Assembly (NCBI GenBank): GCA_009784995.1
Contig: WQXE01000057.1
Coordinates: 1 to 11,753 of the forward strand
Direction of reading: 5' to 3'
DNA from: Treponema sp.
Lineage (GTDB): Bacteria > Spirochaetota > Spirochaetia > Treponematales > Breznakiellaceae
Length of the DNA: 11,753 nucleotides
Shown: positions 1 through 7,702 of the stretch, one piece after another
How the letters are laid out: every line of letters starts with the position of its first letter
How positions within the stretch are numbered: the first letter of the stretch is position 1
The notes under the pieces: model-generated
What the model was told of the DNA's origin: nothing
The model's database searches: none
Seen by the model: only the letters and a program-made list of their open reading frames with translations
Position numbers and translations under genes: made by a program

Positions 1-127
1 GACACAAACGCGGGTCATAGCCTTCCCCTGTCGATATGTTACCTACAGGTTATACTTCATTTACCTAACTGTCTCTGGTTAACTTTTTATCATTCCTCCG
101 TGTGATGAATTTTCAGAACAAATTTAG

Positions 128-133
128 TATAAT
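128..133 (+). promoter_or_regulatory. -10 box upstream of the CCA-enzyme gene
   Basis: A perfect TATAAT stands 21 bases before the TTG start of the tRNA nucleotidyltransferase gene. No good -35 hexamer is visible 16-18 bases upstream (the region around 104-110 reads GATGAA), so this is a -10-only match in AT-rich DNA. If it is used, transcription would start near 140, giving a very short leader that begins almost at the ribosome binding site. Confidence 0.35.
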
Positions 134-141
134 CATTTAAC

Positions 142-148
142 AAGGAAG
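142..148 (+). promoter_or_regulatory. Ribosome binding site fixing a TTG start
   Basis: AAGGAAG lies six bases before TTG at 155. The first in-frame ATG of the reading frame is codon 44, beyond the essential GGAVRD nucleotide-binding motif, so TTG must be the start. This Shine-Dalgarno match supports it. Confidence 0.6.
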
Positions 149-154
149 ATTCAA

Positions 155-1513
155 TTGAGAATAACTATCGACCCAATAATAAAAGAAATCGCCGGGATTT
201 TTAACAGTAACAATAAAGAAATTTACCTTGTAGGCGGAGCTGTAAGAGATAAACTGCGGGGAAAAAAAATACACGATTGGGACATGACAACAAACGCTCT
301 GCCCGATGAGGTAACAGCGATAATAAAAAAAGCTGGCGGCAAGGTAATTCCCACAGGCATTAAACACGGAACAGTCACCGTTCTTTTTAAAAATATCAGT
401 ACAGAAATTACAACATTCAGAACAGAATCCGATTATTCTGACGGACGGCGGCCCGACAAAGTAAATTACGCAGCCACCATAGAAGAAGATTTATCGCGGC
501 GTGATTTTACAATGAACGCGATCGCGCTGCGGCTTCCCAAAGGAGAAATCGTTGATCCCTTTAAAGGTCTAAAAGACATCAAAGCGAAAATTATTCGCTG
601 TGTGGGAGACGCTAACGAACGATTCAACGAAGACGGCTTGCGCCCGCTTCGAGCCGCGCGTTTTGCCGCTCAGCTTAATTACAAAATCGAAAAAAATACT
701 TTAGAAGCTATAAATGGCGCGTTAGCTGTAAGCGCTAAAGTTTCCTGGGAACGTGTGCGCGAAGAAATTGACAAGATACTGGCTTCCGCTGTTCCGTCTT
801 TAGGGTTTCGTATAATGGAAAAGACAGGTTTATTAAAACTTTTCCTTGAGGAGTTAACACTTTGCAGAGGCATCGAGCAAAAAGGTTTTCATCAATATGA
901 TGTATTGGATCATAACTTTCTTACCTGCGATTACGCGGCAGCTAAAGGGTTTTCCAAAGAAACGCGCCTTGCCGCGCTTTTTCATGACATTGGAAAACCA
1001 AGCGTTCGCGAGCTAGACCCATCCGGCGTTTGGACATTCTATCGCCACGAAGAAGTGTCGTCTGAAATGTGCCGTGTTATATTAAACCGCTTGCGCTATT
1101 CAAACGCGGTTATCGATAAAGTATGCCACTTGGTAAATCAACATATGTTTTTATACACGGAAAATTGGACAGACGCCGCTGTTAGGCGATTTATCGCGCG
1201 TGTCGGAGAAGATCACCTAAATGATATTTACAGTTTGCGCCGCGCCGACATTTATGGATTTTCCGGCAAGGAACCTGATTATCGTTCTATAAAACAGTTA
1301 GTTGAAAGAGTGAATAAAGTTTTAACTAAAGGTCGCGCGTTTACAATTAAAGACCTTGCCGTATCTGGAAAAGATCTAATGGAAATTGGAATACCTGGCG
1401 GTAAAATGATGGGAGTAATTTTAAAAGAACTCCTTGAAACCGTAATTGATGATCCTGAACAGAACACCAAAGAAAGATTAAAACAAATAGCAGAAAAAAC
1501 TTATAAACGTTGA
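155..1513 (+). CDS. cca: CCA tRNA nucleotidyltransferase with HD domain
   Basis: This 452-residue cytoplasmic enzyme adds or repairs the 3' CCA end of tRNAs using CTP and ATP, and belongs to the class II nucleotidyltransferase/poly(A) polymerase family. The head carries GGAVRD at residues 27-32 and the metal-binding DWD at 41-43. RRDFTMNA follows at 115-122, and the base-selecting EDGLR lies at 159-163 within a typical EDxLRxLRAARF stretch. The C-terminal half contains an HD phosphohydrolase domain with H246/H253, the HD pair at 277-278, H298 and H330. This matches the longer bacterial forms (about 450 residues) that keep HD. I cannot tell from sequence alone whether it adds CCA or only part of it. 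Bacterial poly(A) polymerase is an alternative, but a single complete enzyme with HD favours CCA addition. It starts with TTG behind AAGGAAG, stands alone, and ends 143 bases before the receptor gene, which has its own promoter. Confidence 0.88.
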   Translation: MRITIDPIIKEIAGIFNSNNKEIYLVGGAVRDKLRGKKIHDWDMTTNALPDEVTAIIKKAGGKVIPTGIKHGTVTVLFKNISTEITTFRTESDYSDGRRPDKVNYAATIEEDLSRRDFTMNAIALRLPKGEIVDPFKGLKDIKAKIIRCVGDANERFNEDGLRPLRAARFAAQLNYKIEKNTLEAINGALAVSAKVSWERVREEIDKILASAVPSLGFRIMEKTGLLKLFLEELTLCRGIEQKGFHQYDVLDHNFLTCDYAAAKGFSKETRLAALFHDIGKPSVRELDPSGVWTFYRHEEVSSEMCRVILNRLRYSNAVIDKVCHLVNQHMFLYTENWTDAAVRRFIARVGEDHLNDIYSLRRADIYGFSGKEPDYRSIKQLVERVNKVLTKGRAFTIKDLAVSGKDLMEIGIPGGKMMGVILKELLETVIDDPEQNTKERLKQIAEKTYKR

Positions 1514-1595
1514 CTAACACCTTGTCGCATTTTTCACCCTTTTGTTCATTTTATGTTAAAATTCTTTATTATTTTACGAATTTTACGATAATTTC

Positions 1596-1623
1596 TTGAC
1601 AAATACCAATAATTTGATAGAAT
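1596..1623 (+). promoter_or_regulatory. Strong sigma-70-type promoter of the chemotaxis receptor
   Basis: TTGACA at 1596-1601 is a perfect -35. After a 16-base spacer comes TAGAAT at 1618-1623, preceded by TG at 1615-1616 (extended -10). Transcription would begin near 1630, leaving a leader of about 27 bases with GGAGG at 1646-1650 before ATG 1657. The match is to the housekeeping consensus rather than to a sigma-28 flagellar promoter. Confidence 0.7.
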
Positions 1624-1656
1624 TCTAATAGAAGCATAGTTTTCCGGAGGATCTTC

Positions 1657-3843
1657 ATGAGTTTAAAATTCAGACTCACTTTTATAATCATTGCTATGAT
1701 TGCGTTGATTATCTTACTTTTATCAGCTATTACAATAAGCTGTTCGACCAGTTTGCAAACAGAATCAGTAAACCTTTACGCAGACGCGTTAGCTGGTGAA
1801 AAATCAATAGAAATTGGCAGACGTATCGAAGTCTTTACTTCTTATGCTTCAATTCTTTCTGAAATATTCAGCCAATTTGAAGCCACCGAAGAAAGCCTGC
1901 GGCGTTCAACCTATGCCGGCTTTTTGGAAAGCGTAATTAGCGCGAATCCCCGCATTATGGGTATTTGGACTGCATGGCTTCCGGGCGCAATTGATTCGGG
2001 CACCGATAATTTCCAGCATTATTATTCCCGCAGAAGAACAGGGAATGTCGATTATTTTCCTGAAGGTTATGACGGCTGGGAAAGATTTTTAATGAATGTA
2101 ACTTCACATGGTAAACCGGTAATTGAATCTCCTGTATGGAGGGATACATTCGGGCTTGGAACTGTTCCGATTGTTAGTATAATGTATCCTGTCAGAAACA
2201 GAGCCGGCAGGGTTGTCGGTGTTGTTTCCATAAATTATGTTACCGCGATGCAGGGAATAGTTGACGAAATTGTAGAAGAAATTTATGACGGTAATGGAAT
2301 TGCCGGTGTTTATACAAACGACGGAACAATTGTCGCGCATTATGATAATTCAAGAGTTGGGGGTAACATTGGTACAAACGCGACAGAAATTGCTCTGTTA
2401 GGTGATGAACATTCAAATGTAGTTCAATCAATCAGAAACGGCGGAGTTGATGGCAACGCTTACATAATAAGCCGTTTTTCGCAAATGCTTGATACTGATG
2501 TTTATTTAATTTATTTTCCAATAAATATATCAGGTATGGATACTCCGTGGTCTTTGGTTTTGGGTATTCCGGAAAATGTTATGCTTAAACCTATCCGCGA
2601 TTTAACGATTCTAATAATTATAATCTCGATTATTATACTCGGTGTTTCAGCAATTATTACCTATTTAATCGCAAGCGGAATTGTAAAACCAATTGTAAGT
2701 GTAGCTCTTACTCTTAAGGATATTTCAGAAGGCGAAGGCGATTTAACAAAAAGGATTAAATCTTCTTCCAAAGATGAAATAGGAGACCTTTCCCGCTACT
2801 TTAACGAAACACTGGAAAAAATAAGAAAACTTGTTTTGATAATTAAAAAAGAAGCGAATATCCTTACAGACATTGGAAGCGATCTCGCGAGTAACATGAA
2901 CGAAACTGCCGCCGCGGTAAATCAAATTACAGCTAACATTCAAAGCATCAAAGGGCGGGTCCTTAACCAAAGCGCGAGCGTAACAGAAACTAACGCGACA
3001 ATGGAACAAGTAACGGTAAACATTGATAAATTAAACGGTCATGTTGAGGATCAAAGCACTCATATTTCACAAATGTCCGCCGCTGTTGAAGAAATGGTAG
3101 CGAACATTAATTCTGTAAACGACACATTAACAAAGAACTCATCCAATGTAAAAGGTTTAAAAGACGCTTCGGAAGTAGGACGAAACGGTCTTTCGGAAGT
3201 ATCTTCGGATATTCAGGAAATTTCGCGCGAATCCGAAGGTCTTTTGGAAATTAACTCCGTTATGGAAAATATAGCAAGCCAGACAAACCTTCTTTCCATG
3301 AACGCCGCGATTGAAGCGGCTCACGCCGGAGACGCGGGAAAAGGTTTTGCCGTTGTCGCGGATGAAATCAGAAAACTAGCGGAGAGCTCAAGTGAACAAT
3401 CAAAAACAATCGGCAATGTTCTTAAAAAGATAAAAGATTCCATAGACAAGATTTCCCGTTCGACAGAAAATGTTTTAAACAAGTTCGAAGCGATTGATAC
3501 AAATGTTAAAATAGTAACAGAACAGGAAGATGTTATCCGCAACGCGATGGAAGAACAGAACGAAGGAAGCAGGCAGCTTCTTGACGGCGTTACAAAAGTA
3601 AATGAAATTACGCGTAATGTAAAAGGCGGCTCCAACGAAATGTTAGACGGCGCGAAAGAAGTTATTCATGAAAGCTCAAACCTTGAAAAAGTAACACAGG
3701 AAATAACTTCCGGCATGAACGAAATGGCATCGGGCGCTGATCAGATAAATGTCGCTGTACACCATGTTAATGAAATTTCGATTAAAAACCGCGAAGGCAT
3801 CGATAACTTAATGAAAGAAGTTTCGCGCTTTAAGGTTGAATAG
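1657..3843 (+). CDS. Methyl-accepting chemotaxis protein (Cache/HAMP/MCP)
   Basis: This 728-residue transmembrane receptor senses an extracellular signal and controls the CheA-CheW kinase complex. A first membrane segment spans about residues 8-28. It is followed by a roughly 280-residue outer sensor region that looks like a double Cache domain (GIWTAWLP at 102-109 and a later ...GVVSINY... strand). A second membrane segment covers about 316-339, then a HAMP linker to about 392. The long coiled-coil signalling domain has its conserved hairpin tip around 538-575, with QTNLLSMNAAIEAA followed by GKGFAVVADEIRKLAE. GGAGG-type Shine-Dalgarno spacing is ideal before ATG 1657. The C-terminus (SRFKVE) carries no NWETF-like CheR/CheB tether. 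No che genes are adjacent, so this is an orphan receptor gene and its ligand cannot be deduced. The overall build resembles spirochaete receptors. Confidence 0.93.
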   Translation: MSLKFRLTFIIIAMIALIILLLSAITISCSTSLQTESVNLYADALAGEKSIEIGRRIEVFTSYASILSEIFSQFEATEESLRRSTYAGFLESVISANPRIMGIWTAWLPGAIDSGTDNFQHYYSRRRTGNVDYFPEGYDGWERFLMNVTSHGKPVIESPVWRDTFGLGTVPIVSIMYPVRNRAGRVVGVVSINYVTAMQGIVDEIVEEIYDGNGIAGVYTNDGTIVAHYDNSRVGGNIGTNATEIALLGDEHSNVVQSIRNGGVDGNAYIISRFSQMLDTDVYLIYFPINISGMDTPWSLVLGIPENVMLKPIRDLTILIIIISIIILGVSAIITYLIASGIVKPIVSVALTLKDISEGEGDLTKRIKSSSKDEIGDLSRYFNETLEKIRKLVLIIKKEANILTDIGSDLASNMNETAAAVNQITANIQSIKGRVLNQSASVTETNATMEQVTVNIDKLNGHVEDQSTHISQMSAAVEEMVANINSVNDTLTKNSSNVKGLKDASEVGRNGLSEVSSDIQEISRESEGLLEINSVMENIASQTNLLSMNAAIEAAHAGDAGKGFAVVADEIRKLAESSSEQSKTIGNVLKKIKDSIDKISRSTENVLNKFEAIDTNVKIVTEQEDVIRNAMEEQNEGSRQLLDGVTKVNEITRNVKGGSNEMLDGAKEVIHESSNLEKVTQEITSGMNEMASGADQINVAVHHVNEISIKNREGIDNLMKEVSRFKVE

Positions 3844-3867
3844 ATACATTGACAAGATAAGGTATCT
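3842..3867. promoter_or_regulatory. Inverted repeat flanking the ATPase -35 box
   Basis: AGATAC (3842-3847) and GTATCT (3862-3867) form a perfect 6-bp dyad separated by 14 bases that include TTGACA at 3849-3854. The left arm overlaps the receptor stop codon. Its position would suit a repressor operator. It could equally be a weak RNA hairpin after the receptor gene, or chance. No regulator gene is next to it. Confidence 0.25.
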
Positions 3868-3877
3868 TTCATAAAAT
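3849..3877 (+). promoter_or_regulatory. Promoter of the Ca2+-ATPase/vWA/uppP unit
   Basis: TTGACA (3849-3854), a 17-base spacer and TAAAAT (3872-3877) match the housekeeping consensus at 11 of 12 positions. Predicted transcription starts near 3884, so the leader to ATG 3946 is about 62 bases and contains the whole hairpin and T-run at 3891-3936. Confidence 0.6.
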
Positions 3878-3881
3878 TTAC

Positions 3882-3906
3882 CACGAACCACACGAACCAT
3901 CACGAA
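3882..3906 (+). repeat. Short tandem repeat CACGAACCA
   Basis: CACGAACCA occurs twice in tandem (3882-3890 and 3891-3899), followed one base later by a partial third copy CACGAA (3901-3906). The inverted form GGTTCGTG at 3920-3927 pairs with the second copy. The element resembles the short interspersed CACGAACCA-type repeats found between genes in various bacteria, which is a recollection and not checked here. Confidence 0.55.
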
Positions 3907-3936
3907 ATTAGATGGTATGGGTTCGTGTTTTTTTTT
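3891..3936 (+). terminator. Intrinsic terminator hairpin, possibly an attenuator
   Basis: CACGAACC (3891-3898) pairs perfectly with GGTTCGTG (3920-3927) and is followed at once by nine T residues (3928-3936). An inner CCAT can pair with either of two ATGG copies (3912-3915 or 3917-3920), so two overlapping folds are possible. It lies 47 bases after the receptor stop codon and would terminate that transcript. However, it also lies downstream of the promoter at 3849-3877 and only 9 bases before the ATPase ATG, so it could attenuate the ATPase unit. Confidence 0.75.
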
Positions 3937-3945
3937 GGAGTTAAA

Positions 3946-6588
3946 ATGATAGACTTTATAATAGATAAAACAAAATTAGCTGAAGAACTTGGGGTTGATC
4001 CGTTAAAAGGATTAACCGACGAAAAAGTACTTGAAAACAAGGAAAAATACGGCTCTAACGCACTATCACGGGCGAAACCGGAATCATTATTAAAACGTAT
4101 TTTTACATCCGCTACAGAACCAATGATTCTTTTATTGGTATTCGCGGCTTTTATCGCGTTATTTGTAAATATCGCGAACGCGGCTGCCGGCGGCGAAACC
4201 GATATTTTAAAGGTTATCGGAATTTTTACCGCGATTTCGCTTTCCGTTGGAATTACCGTAGCGATGGAAGGAAAAAGCGCGAAAGCTTTTGAAGCTTTAA
4301 ATAAAATTAACGATGACATTGTAGTAAAAGTTATTCGTAACGCAAACGCTGTTATATTAAACCAGCGCGATATTGTAACAGGCGACATTCTTCTGCTCTC
4401 TACAGGTGATAAGATACCCGCGGACGGAAGACTGCTTGAAAGCACAGAGCTTGCCGCAGATGAATCCGCACTTACAGGTGAAAGTGTTCCCGCCAAAAAA
4501 AACGCCTCTATTAATTTAACCGACGAAAAAACCCCATTAGCGGAACGTTTTAACATGCTTTATTCGGGAACATTTATTACAAATGGTTTTGGAAAACTGC
4601 TTGTTACCGCTGTTGGTTCTAACACAGAATTTGGAAAAATCGCGAAAGAATTGTCCGGCACGCAAAAAACTACTACTCCGCTTCAGGAACGTCTTGGAAG
4701 AATGGGAAAACTTATCGCGATAATAGGTATCATCGCCGCGGGAGTATTTTTTGCATCCCAGTTAATTTCTTTTATTATAAATGATGAATTGACATTTAAA
4801 AATATTACAGACGCTTTTTTATTAAGCATTGTTTTAATTGTAGCCGCTGTACCTGAGGGACTTCCTACAATTGTAGCTGTATCGCTTTCGTTAAATATAA
4901 TAAAACTTTCAAAACAAAACGCTCTTGTAAAAAAAATAATCGCGTCAGAAACTGTCGGTTGTATCAATGTTATTTGTTCCGATAAAACAGGAACATTAAC
5001 AGAAAATAAAATGACAGTTAACGGCGAAATTAAAAATGAAACTGTCTTACAAAACATCTGTGTTAATAGCACAGCGCAAATAGGCAAAGACGGATTATTT
5101 ATCGGTAACCCCACAGAGTGCGCGTTACTCGCGGCTTCCGCCAAAGCCGGCTGGGATTATAATGATGTCAGGCAAAATACCAATTATGTTCATGTATTTC
5201 CATTTTCATCAGAAAAGAAAAACATGACTACAATCGTACAAACAGACAATAATTACCTGGCATTTAGCAAGGGAAGCCCGGAAAAAATATTTTCTATGTG
5301 TAATATCGATGAAAAAACAAAAGCGGAAATTGAAGATCAAATCATCGTTTGGCAAAAAAAAGCCTGCCGGATTATAGCATTTGCACATAAACAGTTAACA
5401 ATGAACAAAGAGCAAAGAGCAAAGAACGGGGAAAATGATTTTAATGAAAATTTAATCGAAAGTGATATGATTTTTGACGGGTTTGCGGCAATTTCCGACC
5501 CGCTTAGATCAGATGTATTTGACGCTGTTAGCCAGTGCCGCCAGGCTGGCGTAAAAATTAAAATCCTTACAGGCGATAACATAATAACCGCGACCGCTAT
5601 CGCGAACGAACTTGGCGTTTTATCTGAAGACAGAATCGCGGTTGAAGCGCGCGAAATTGAAGCGCTTTGTGACGAAGAACTTTCACAAAAACTTGAAATT
5701 ATCACAGTAATCGCGCGCAGTACTCCTACGATAAAAATGCGCGTCGTAAATCTTTTAAAAACGCAAGGCAATGTAGTAGCTGTCACAGGTGACGGCATAA
5801 ACGACGCGCCCGCGCTTAAAAACGCCGATGTCGGAATCGCTATGGGAATCGCTGGCACTGATGTTTCCAAAGAAGCAAGCGACATTGTTTTATTAGACGA
5901 TTCATTCGCGACAATCGTAAAAGCAATCCGTTGGGGCAGGGGTATTTACGAAAATTTTAAACGGTTTATAAGTTTTCAGCTAACGGTAAACGTAGCCGCT
6001 GTTTTAACGGTTTTAGTCTCCACTACCCTTCTTGGTTTAAAATCGCCGCTTTCGGCTTTGCACCTTTTATGGATAAACATAATTATGGACGGACCTCCTG
6101 CGCTCTCACTTGGCTTGGAACCAATCCACGGCGATTTAATGAAAAGAAAACCCGTTAAACGCAGCGAAAATATTTTATCTAAGGTATTATTGGTTCGCGT
6201 TATTCTTTCGGGTTTATATATTTCCGCGATTTCGTTAATACAATATAAGTTTGACATTTTACAAGCCGGCGAAAAGTACGCCGCTACAGTAATTTTCGCT
6301 TTATTTTCTCTTTTCGCGTTGTTTAACGCGTTCAATTGCCGCGAATTATTTACAACATCCATCTTTAAAAACTTTTTCAAAAATAAACTTATGCTGATAA
6401 TTACCTCTGTAACAATTGTATTACAAGTAATAATCATTCAATTCGCGGGCGCAGTCTTTGGCACAGAACCCCTGCCGTTTGATTTATGGTTAAAGATATT
6501 CGCGCTTTCGGCAAGTGTTGTTGTTATTTCGGAAGTTGTAAAGTTGATTGTAAAATGCATAACATCTTTTTCCGATAATAAAACATGA
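3946..6588 (+). CDS. Calcium-transporting P-type ATPase, PMCA-type
   Basis: This 880-residue pump probably exports Ca2+ from the cytoplasm at the expense of ATP. An N-terminal cation-ATPase domain precedes membrane segments 1-2 (about 55-110). The actuator loop carries TGES (177-180) and membrane segment 4 carries PEGLP (303-307). DKTGT follows with phosphorylated Asp346, then the nucleotide-binding KGSPE (442-446), TGDN (542-545) and TGDGINDAP (614-622), and six C-terminal membrane segments. Segment 5 reads FQLTVNVAA (677-685) and segment 6 has N711 and D715 in NIIMDGPPA. This is the plasma-membrane (IIB) pattern with one Ca2+ site, rather than SERCA with two. Mn2+ or Na+/K+-type specificity is less likely. 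ATG 3946 has GGAG five bases upstream. An in-frame GTG at 3925 lies inside the terminator stem and is an unlikely start. The gene heads a three-gene unit. Confidence 0.9.
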   Translation: MIDFIIDKTKLAEELGVDPLKGLTDEKVLENKEKYGSNALSRAKPESLLKRIFTSATEPMILLLVFAAFIALFVNIANAAAGGETDILKVIGIFTAISLSVGITVAMEGKSAKAFEALNKINDDIVVKVIRNANAVILNQRDIVTGDILLLSTGDKIPADGRLLESTELAADESALTGESVPAKKNASINLTDEKTPLAERFNMLYSGTFITNGFGKLLVTAVGSNTEFGKIAKELSGTQKTTTPLQERLGRMGKLIAIIGIIAAGVFFASQLISFIINDELTFKNITDAFLLSIVLIVAAVPEGLPTIVAVSLSLNIIKLSKQNALVKKIIASETVGCINVICSDKTGTLTENKMTVNGEIKNETVLQNICVNSTAQIGKDGLFIGNPTECALLAASAKAGWDYNDVRQNTNYVHVFPFSSEKKNMTTIVQTDNNYLAFSKGSPEKIFSMCNIDEKTKAEIEDQIIVWQKKACRIIAFAHKQLTMNKEQRAKNGENDFNENLIESDMIFDGFAAISDPLRSDVFDAVSQCRQAGVKIKILTGDNIITATAIANELGVLSEDRIAVEAREIEALCDEELSQKLEIITVIARSTPTIKMRVVNLLKTQGNVVAVTGDGINDAPALKNADVGIAMGIAGTDVSKEASDIVLLDDSFATIVKAIRWGRGIYENFKRFISFQLTVNVAAVLTVLVSTTLLGLKSPLSALHLLWINIIMDGPPALSLGLEPIHGDLMKRKPVKRSENILSKVLLVRVILSGLYISAISLIQYKFDILQAGEKYAATVIFALFSLFALFNAFNCRELFTTSIFKNFFKNKLMLIITSVTIVLQVIIIQFAGAVFGTEPLPFDLWLKIFALSASVVVISEVVKLIVKCITSFSDNKT

Positions 6589-7691
6589 GGAAATGCTGGG
6601 TTTTCGCTCTTTTTTTTGCATGTTTGGGAACGCTTTTCGCGCAGGATTTGAGCCTTACTTCCGGTGATTTGCTTTTGGAACTGCGTCCTGACGGCGGCTT
6701 TCACCTTTTTATAAGAAAAAAACCTGATATTTCTTCCGTTTTATTGACAGAAACTACAAGAGACCCGAATATGCAATCGGATAATTACGCCTACCGCGCC
6801 GGCGAATGGAACGCGATTAATGGCGATGAAATACGTATTTTAAACGGCATTCCTTTGCCTCGCGAAAGCCGAATCTACTCTCTTATTTCTTCTACTGTTG
6901 TAAATCATCCTGTATTTGGCGAAGCTTTTCATATTTATCTGCCCTACATTTTATATTACGGATACGAAGGAGGCAGACACGGCGAAGTTTATTTGGCAGA
7001 CGGCACCTATTTAAATATTCGTACATTTTCACTTCCTTACGCCGATTACCGCGGTGTTTTCAGAGACAATCCGTTTATTTTGGAAGCAAGACAGGAACCG
7101 CCGCCAGGTCCGCCGGTTGGAATATACATGAATGAAACTTTGGAAGCGTTTACAGAAATCGCGAAATCTGGAGGCGGAGATTTAATTTATTCGCGAAGCC
7201 CTGATGATGTAGTTGGATTAATAAAAAACACATTAGAAAAAGAAAAAGGTAAAAATTTGGATTTAGTAATTTGTATTGATACAACCAACAGTATGAGAAA
7301 ATATATTGATCCTGTTCGTACTGCGTTGGTTCCAATGCTGCAGGAAATGTTAAATGAATTTCCAACATTTAGAATTGGCATGGTACAATACAAGGATTAC
7401 CGCGAAGCTTACCTTACAAGGGTTACTCCTTTTACAAATGATTTTTCGGCTTTCCAAAGAGCGCTTAACGCCATTCGCGTTGGAGGCGGCGGCGATATAC
7501 CCGAAGCTGTTTACGAAGCTTTACATGACGGCGCGACAAAGTTTACATGGGAAGCGCAGGCAAGGATCATGATTTTAATTGGAGACGCGCCGCCGCACCC
7601 AAGACCAAGAGGCAGGATCACCAAAGCGATGGTTGACACAGCAGTCGAAGAAAGGGGTATAATTGTCCATGCGATGATTTTACCGCATTAA
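6585..7691 (+). CDS. Secreted von Willebrand factor A domain protein
   Basis: The 368-residue protein begins with a Sec signal peptide (basic MRK, hydrophobic core, likely cleavage after A19 in LFA-QD), so it acts in the periplasm or outside the cell. Residues 20 to about 180 form a region I do not recognise, ending in a proline-rich stretch (EPPPGPP). The vWA fold follows, with its metal site (MIDAS) as D232-x-T234-x-S236, then GGGGDIPEA (300-308) and D334 in LIGDAPPH. GGGDxPE is the variant seen in the alpha-kinase VwkA-like vWA group, in place of the usual Thr-containing loop. The chain stops right after the last strand (VHAMILPH). A segment that looks like the usual vWA tail (FTEIAKSGGGDLIYS, 189-203) stands before the MIDAS instead of after it. 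ATGA overlap with the ATPase and the lack of a Shine-Dalgarno sequence suggest coupled translation. The ligand is unknown. Confidence 0.8.
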   Translation: MRKCWVFALFFACLGTLFAQDLSLTSGDLLLELRPDGGFHLFIRKKPDISSVLLTETTRDPNMQSDNYAYRAGEWNAINGDEIRILNGIPLPRESRIYSLISSTVVNHPVFGEAFHIYLPYILYYGYEGGRHGEVYLADGTYLNIRTFSLPYADYRGVFRDNPFILEARQEPPPGPPVGIYMNETLEAFTEIAKSGGGDLIYSRSPDDVVGLIKNTLEKEKGKNLDLVICIDTTNSMRKYIDPVRTALVPMLQEMLNEFPTFRIGMVQYKDYREAYLTRVTPFTNDFSAFQRALNAIRVGGGGDIPEAVYEALHDGATKFTWEAQARIMILIGDAPPHPRPRGRITKAMVDTAVEERGIIVHAMILPH

Positions 7692-7702
7692 TAAGGAACA
7701 TA

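Noticed and set aside
1..154. Possible divergent gene on the minus strand starting at position 18 (ATG behind GGGGAAGG, six codons to the edge), plus a GGAGG on the minus strand near 95-99
   Set aside because: Only six codons are visible and the frames from the GGAGG close within a few codons. I cannot name or support a gene. No tRNA, terminator or known element is recognisable in these 154 bases.
1514..1656. Terminator or small gene between the CCA enzyme and the receptor
   Set aside because: No stable hairpin with a T-run and no frame with a ribosome site was seen. Only the receptor promoter is supportable.
3925..3945. GTG at 3925 as an upstream start of the ATPase, adding MFFFGVK
   Set aside because: The GTG is the end of the terminator stem and the added codons are the T-run. 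ATG 3946 has a proper GGAG five bases upstream.
3900..4556. Long minus-strand frame (218 codons) opposite the ATPase, and others at 4683-5144, 5337-5885 and 5976-6437
   Set aside because: They lie opposite a complete, motif-rich P-type ATPase, lack ribosome sites and have low-complexity Ser/Thr/Ala-rich translations. They are shadows created by codon bias.
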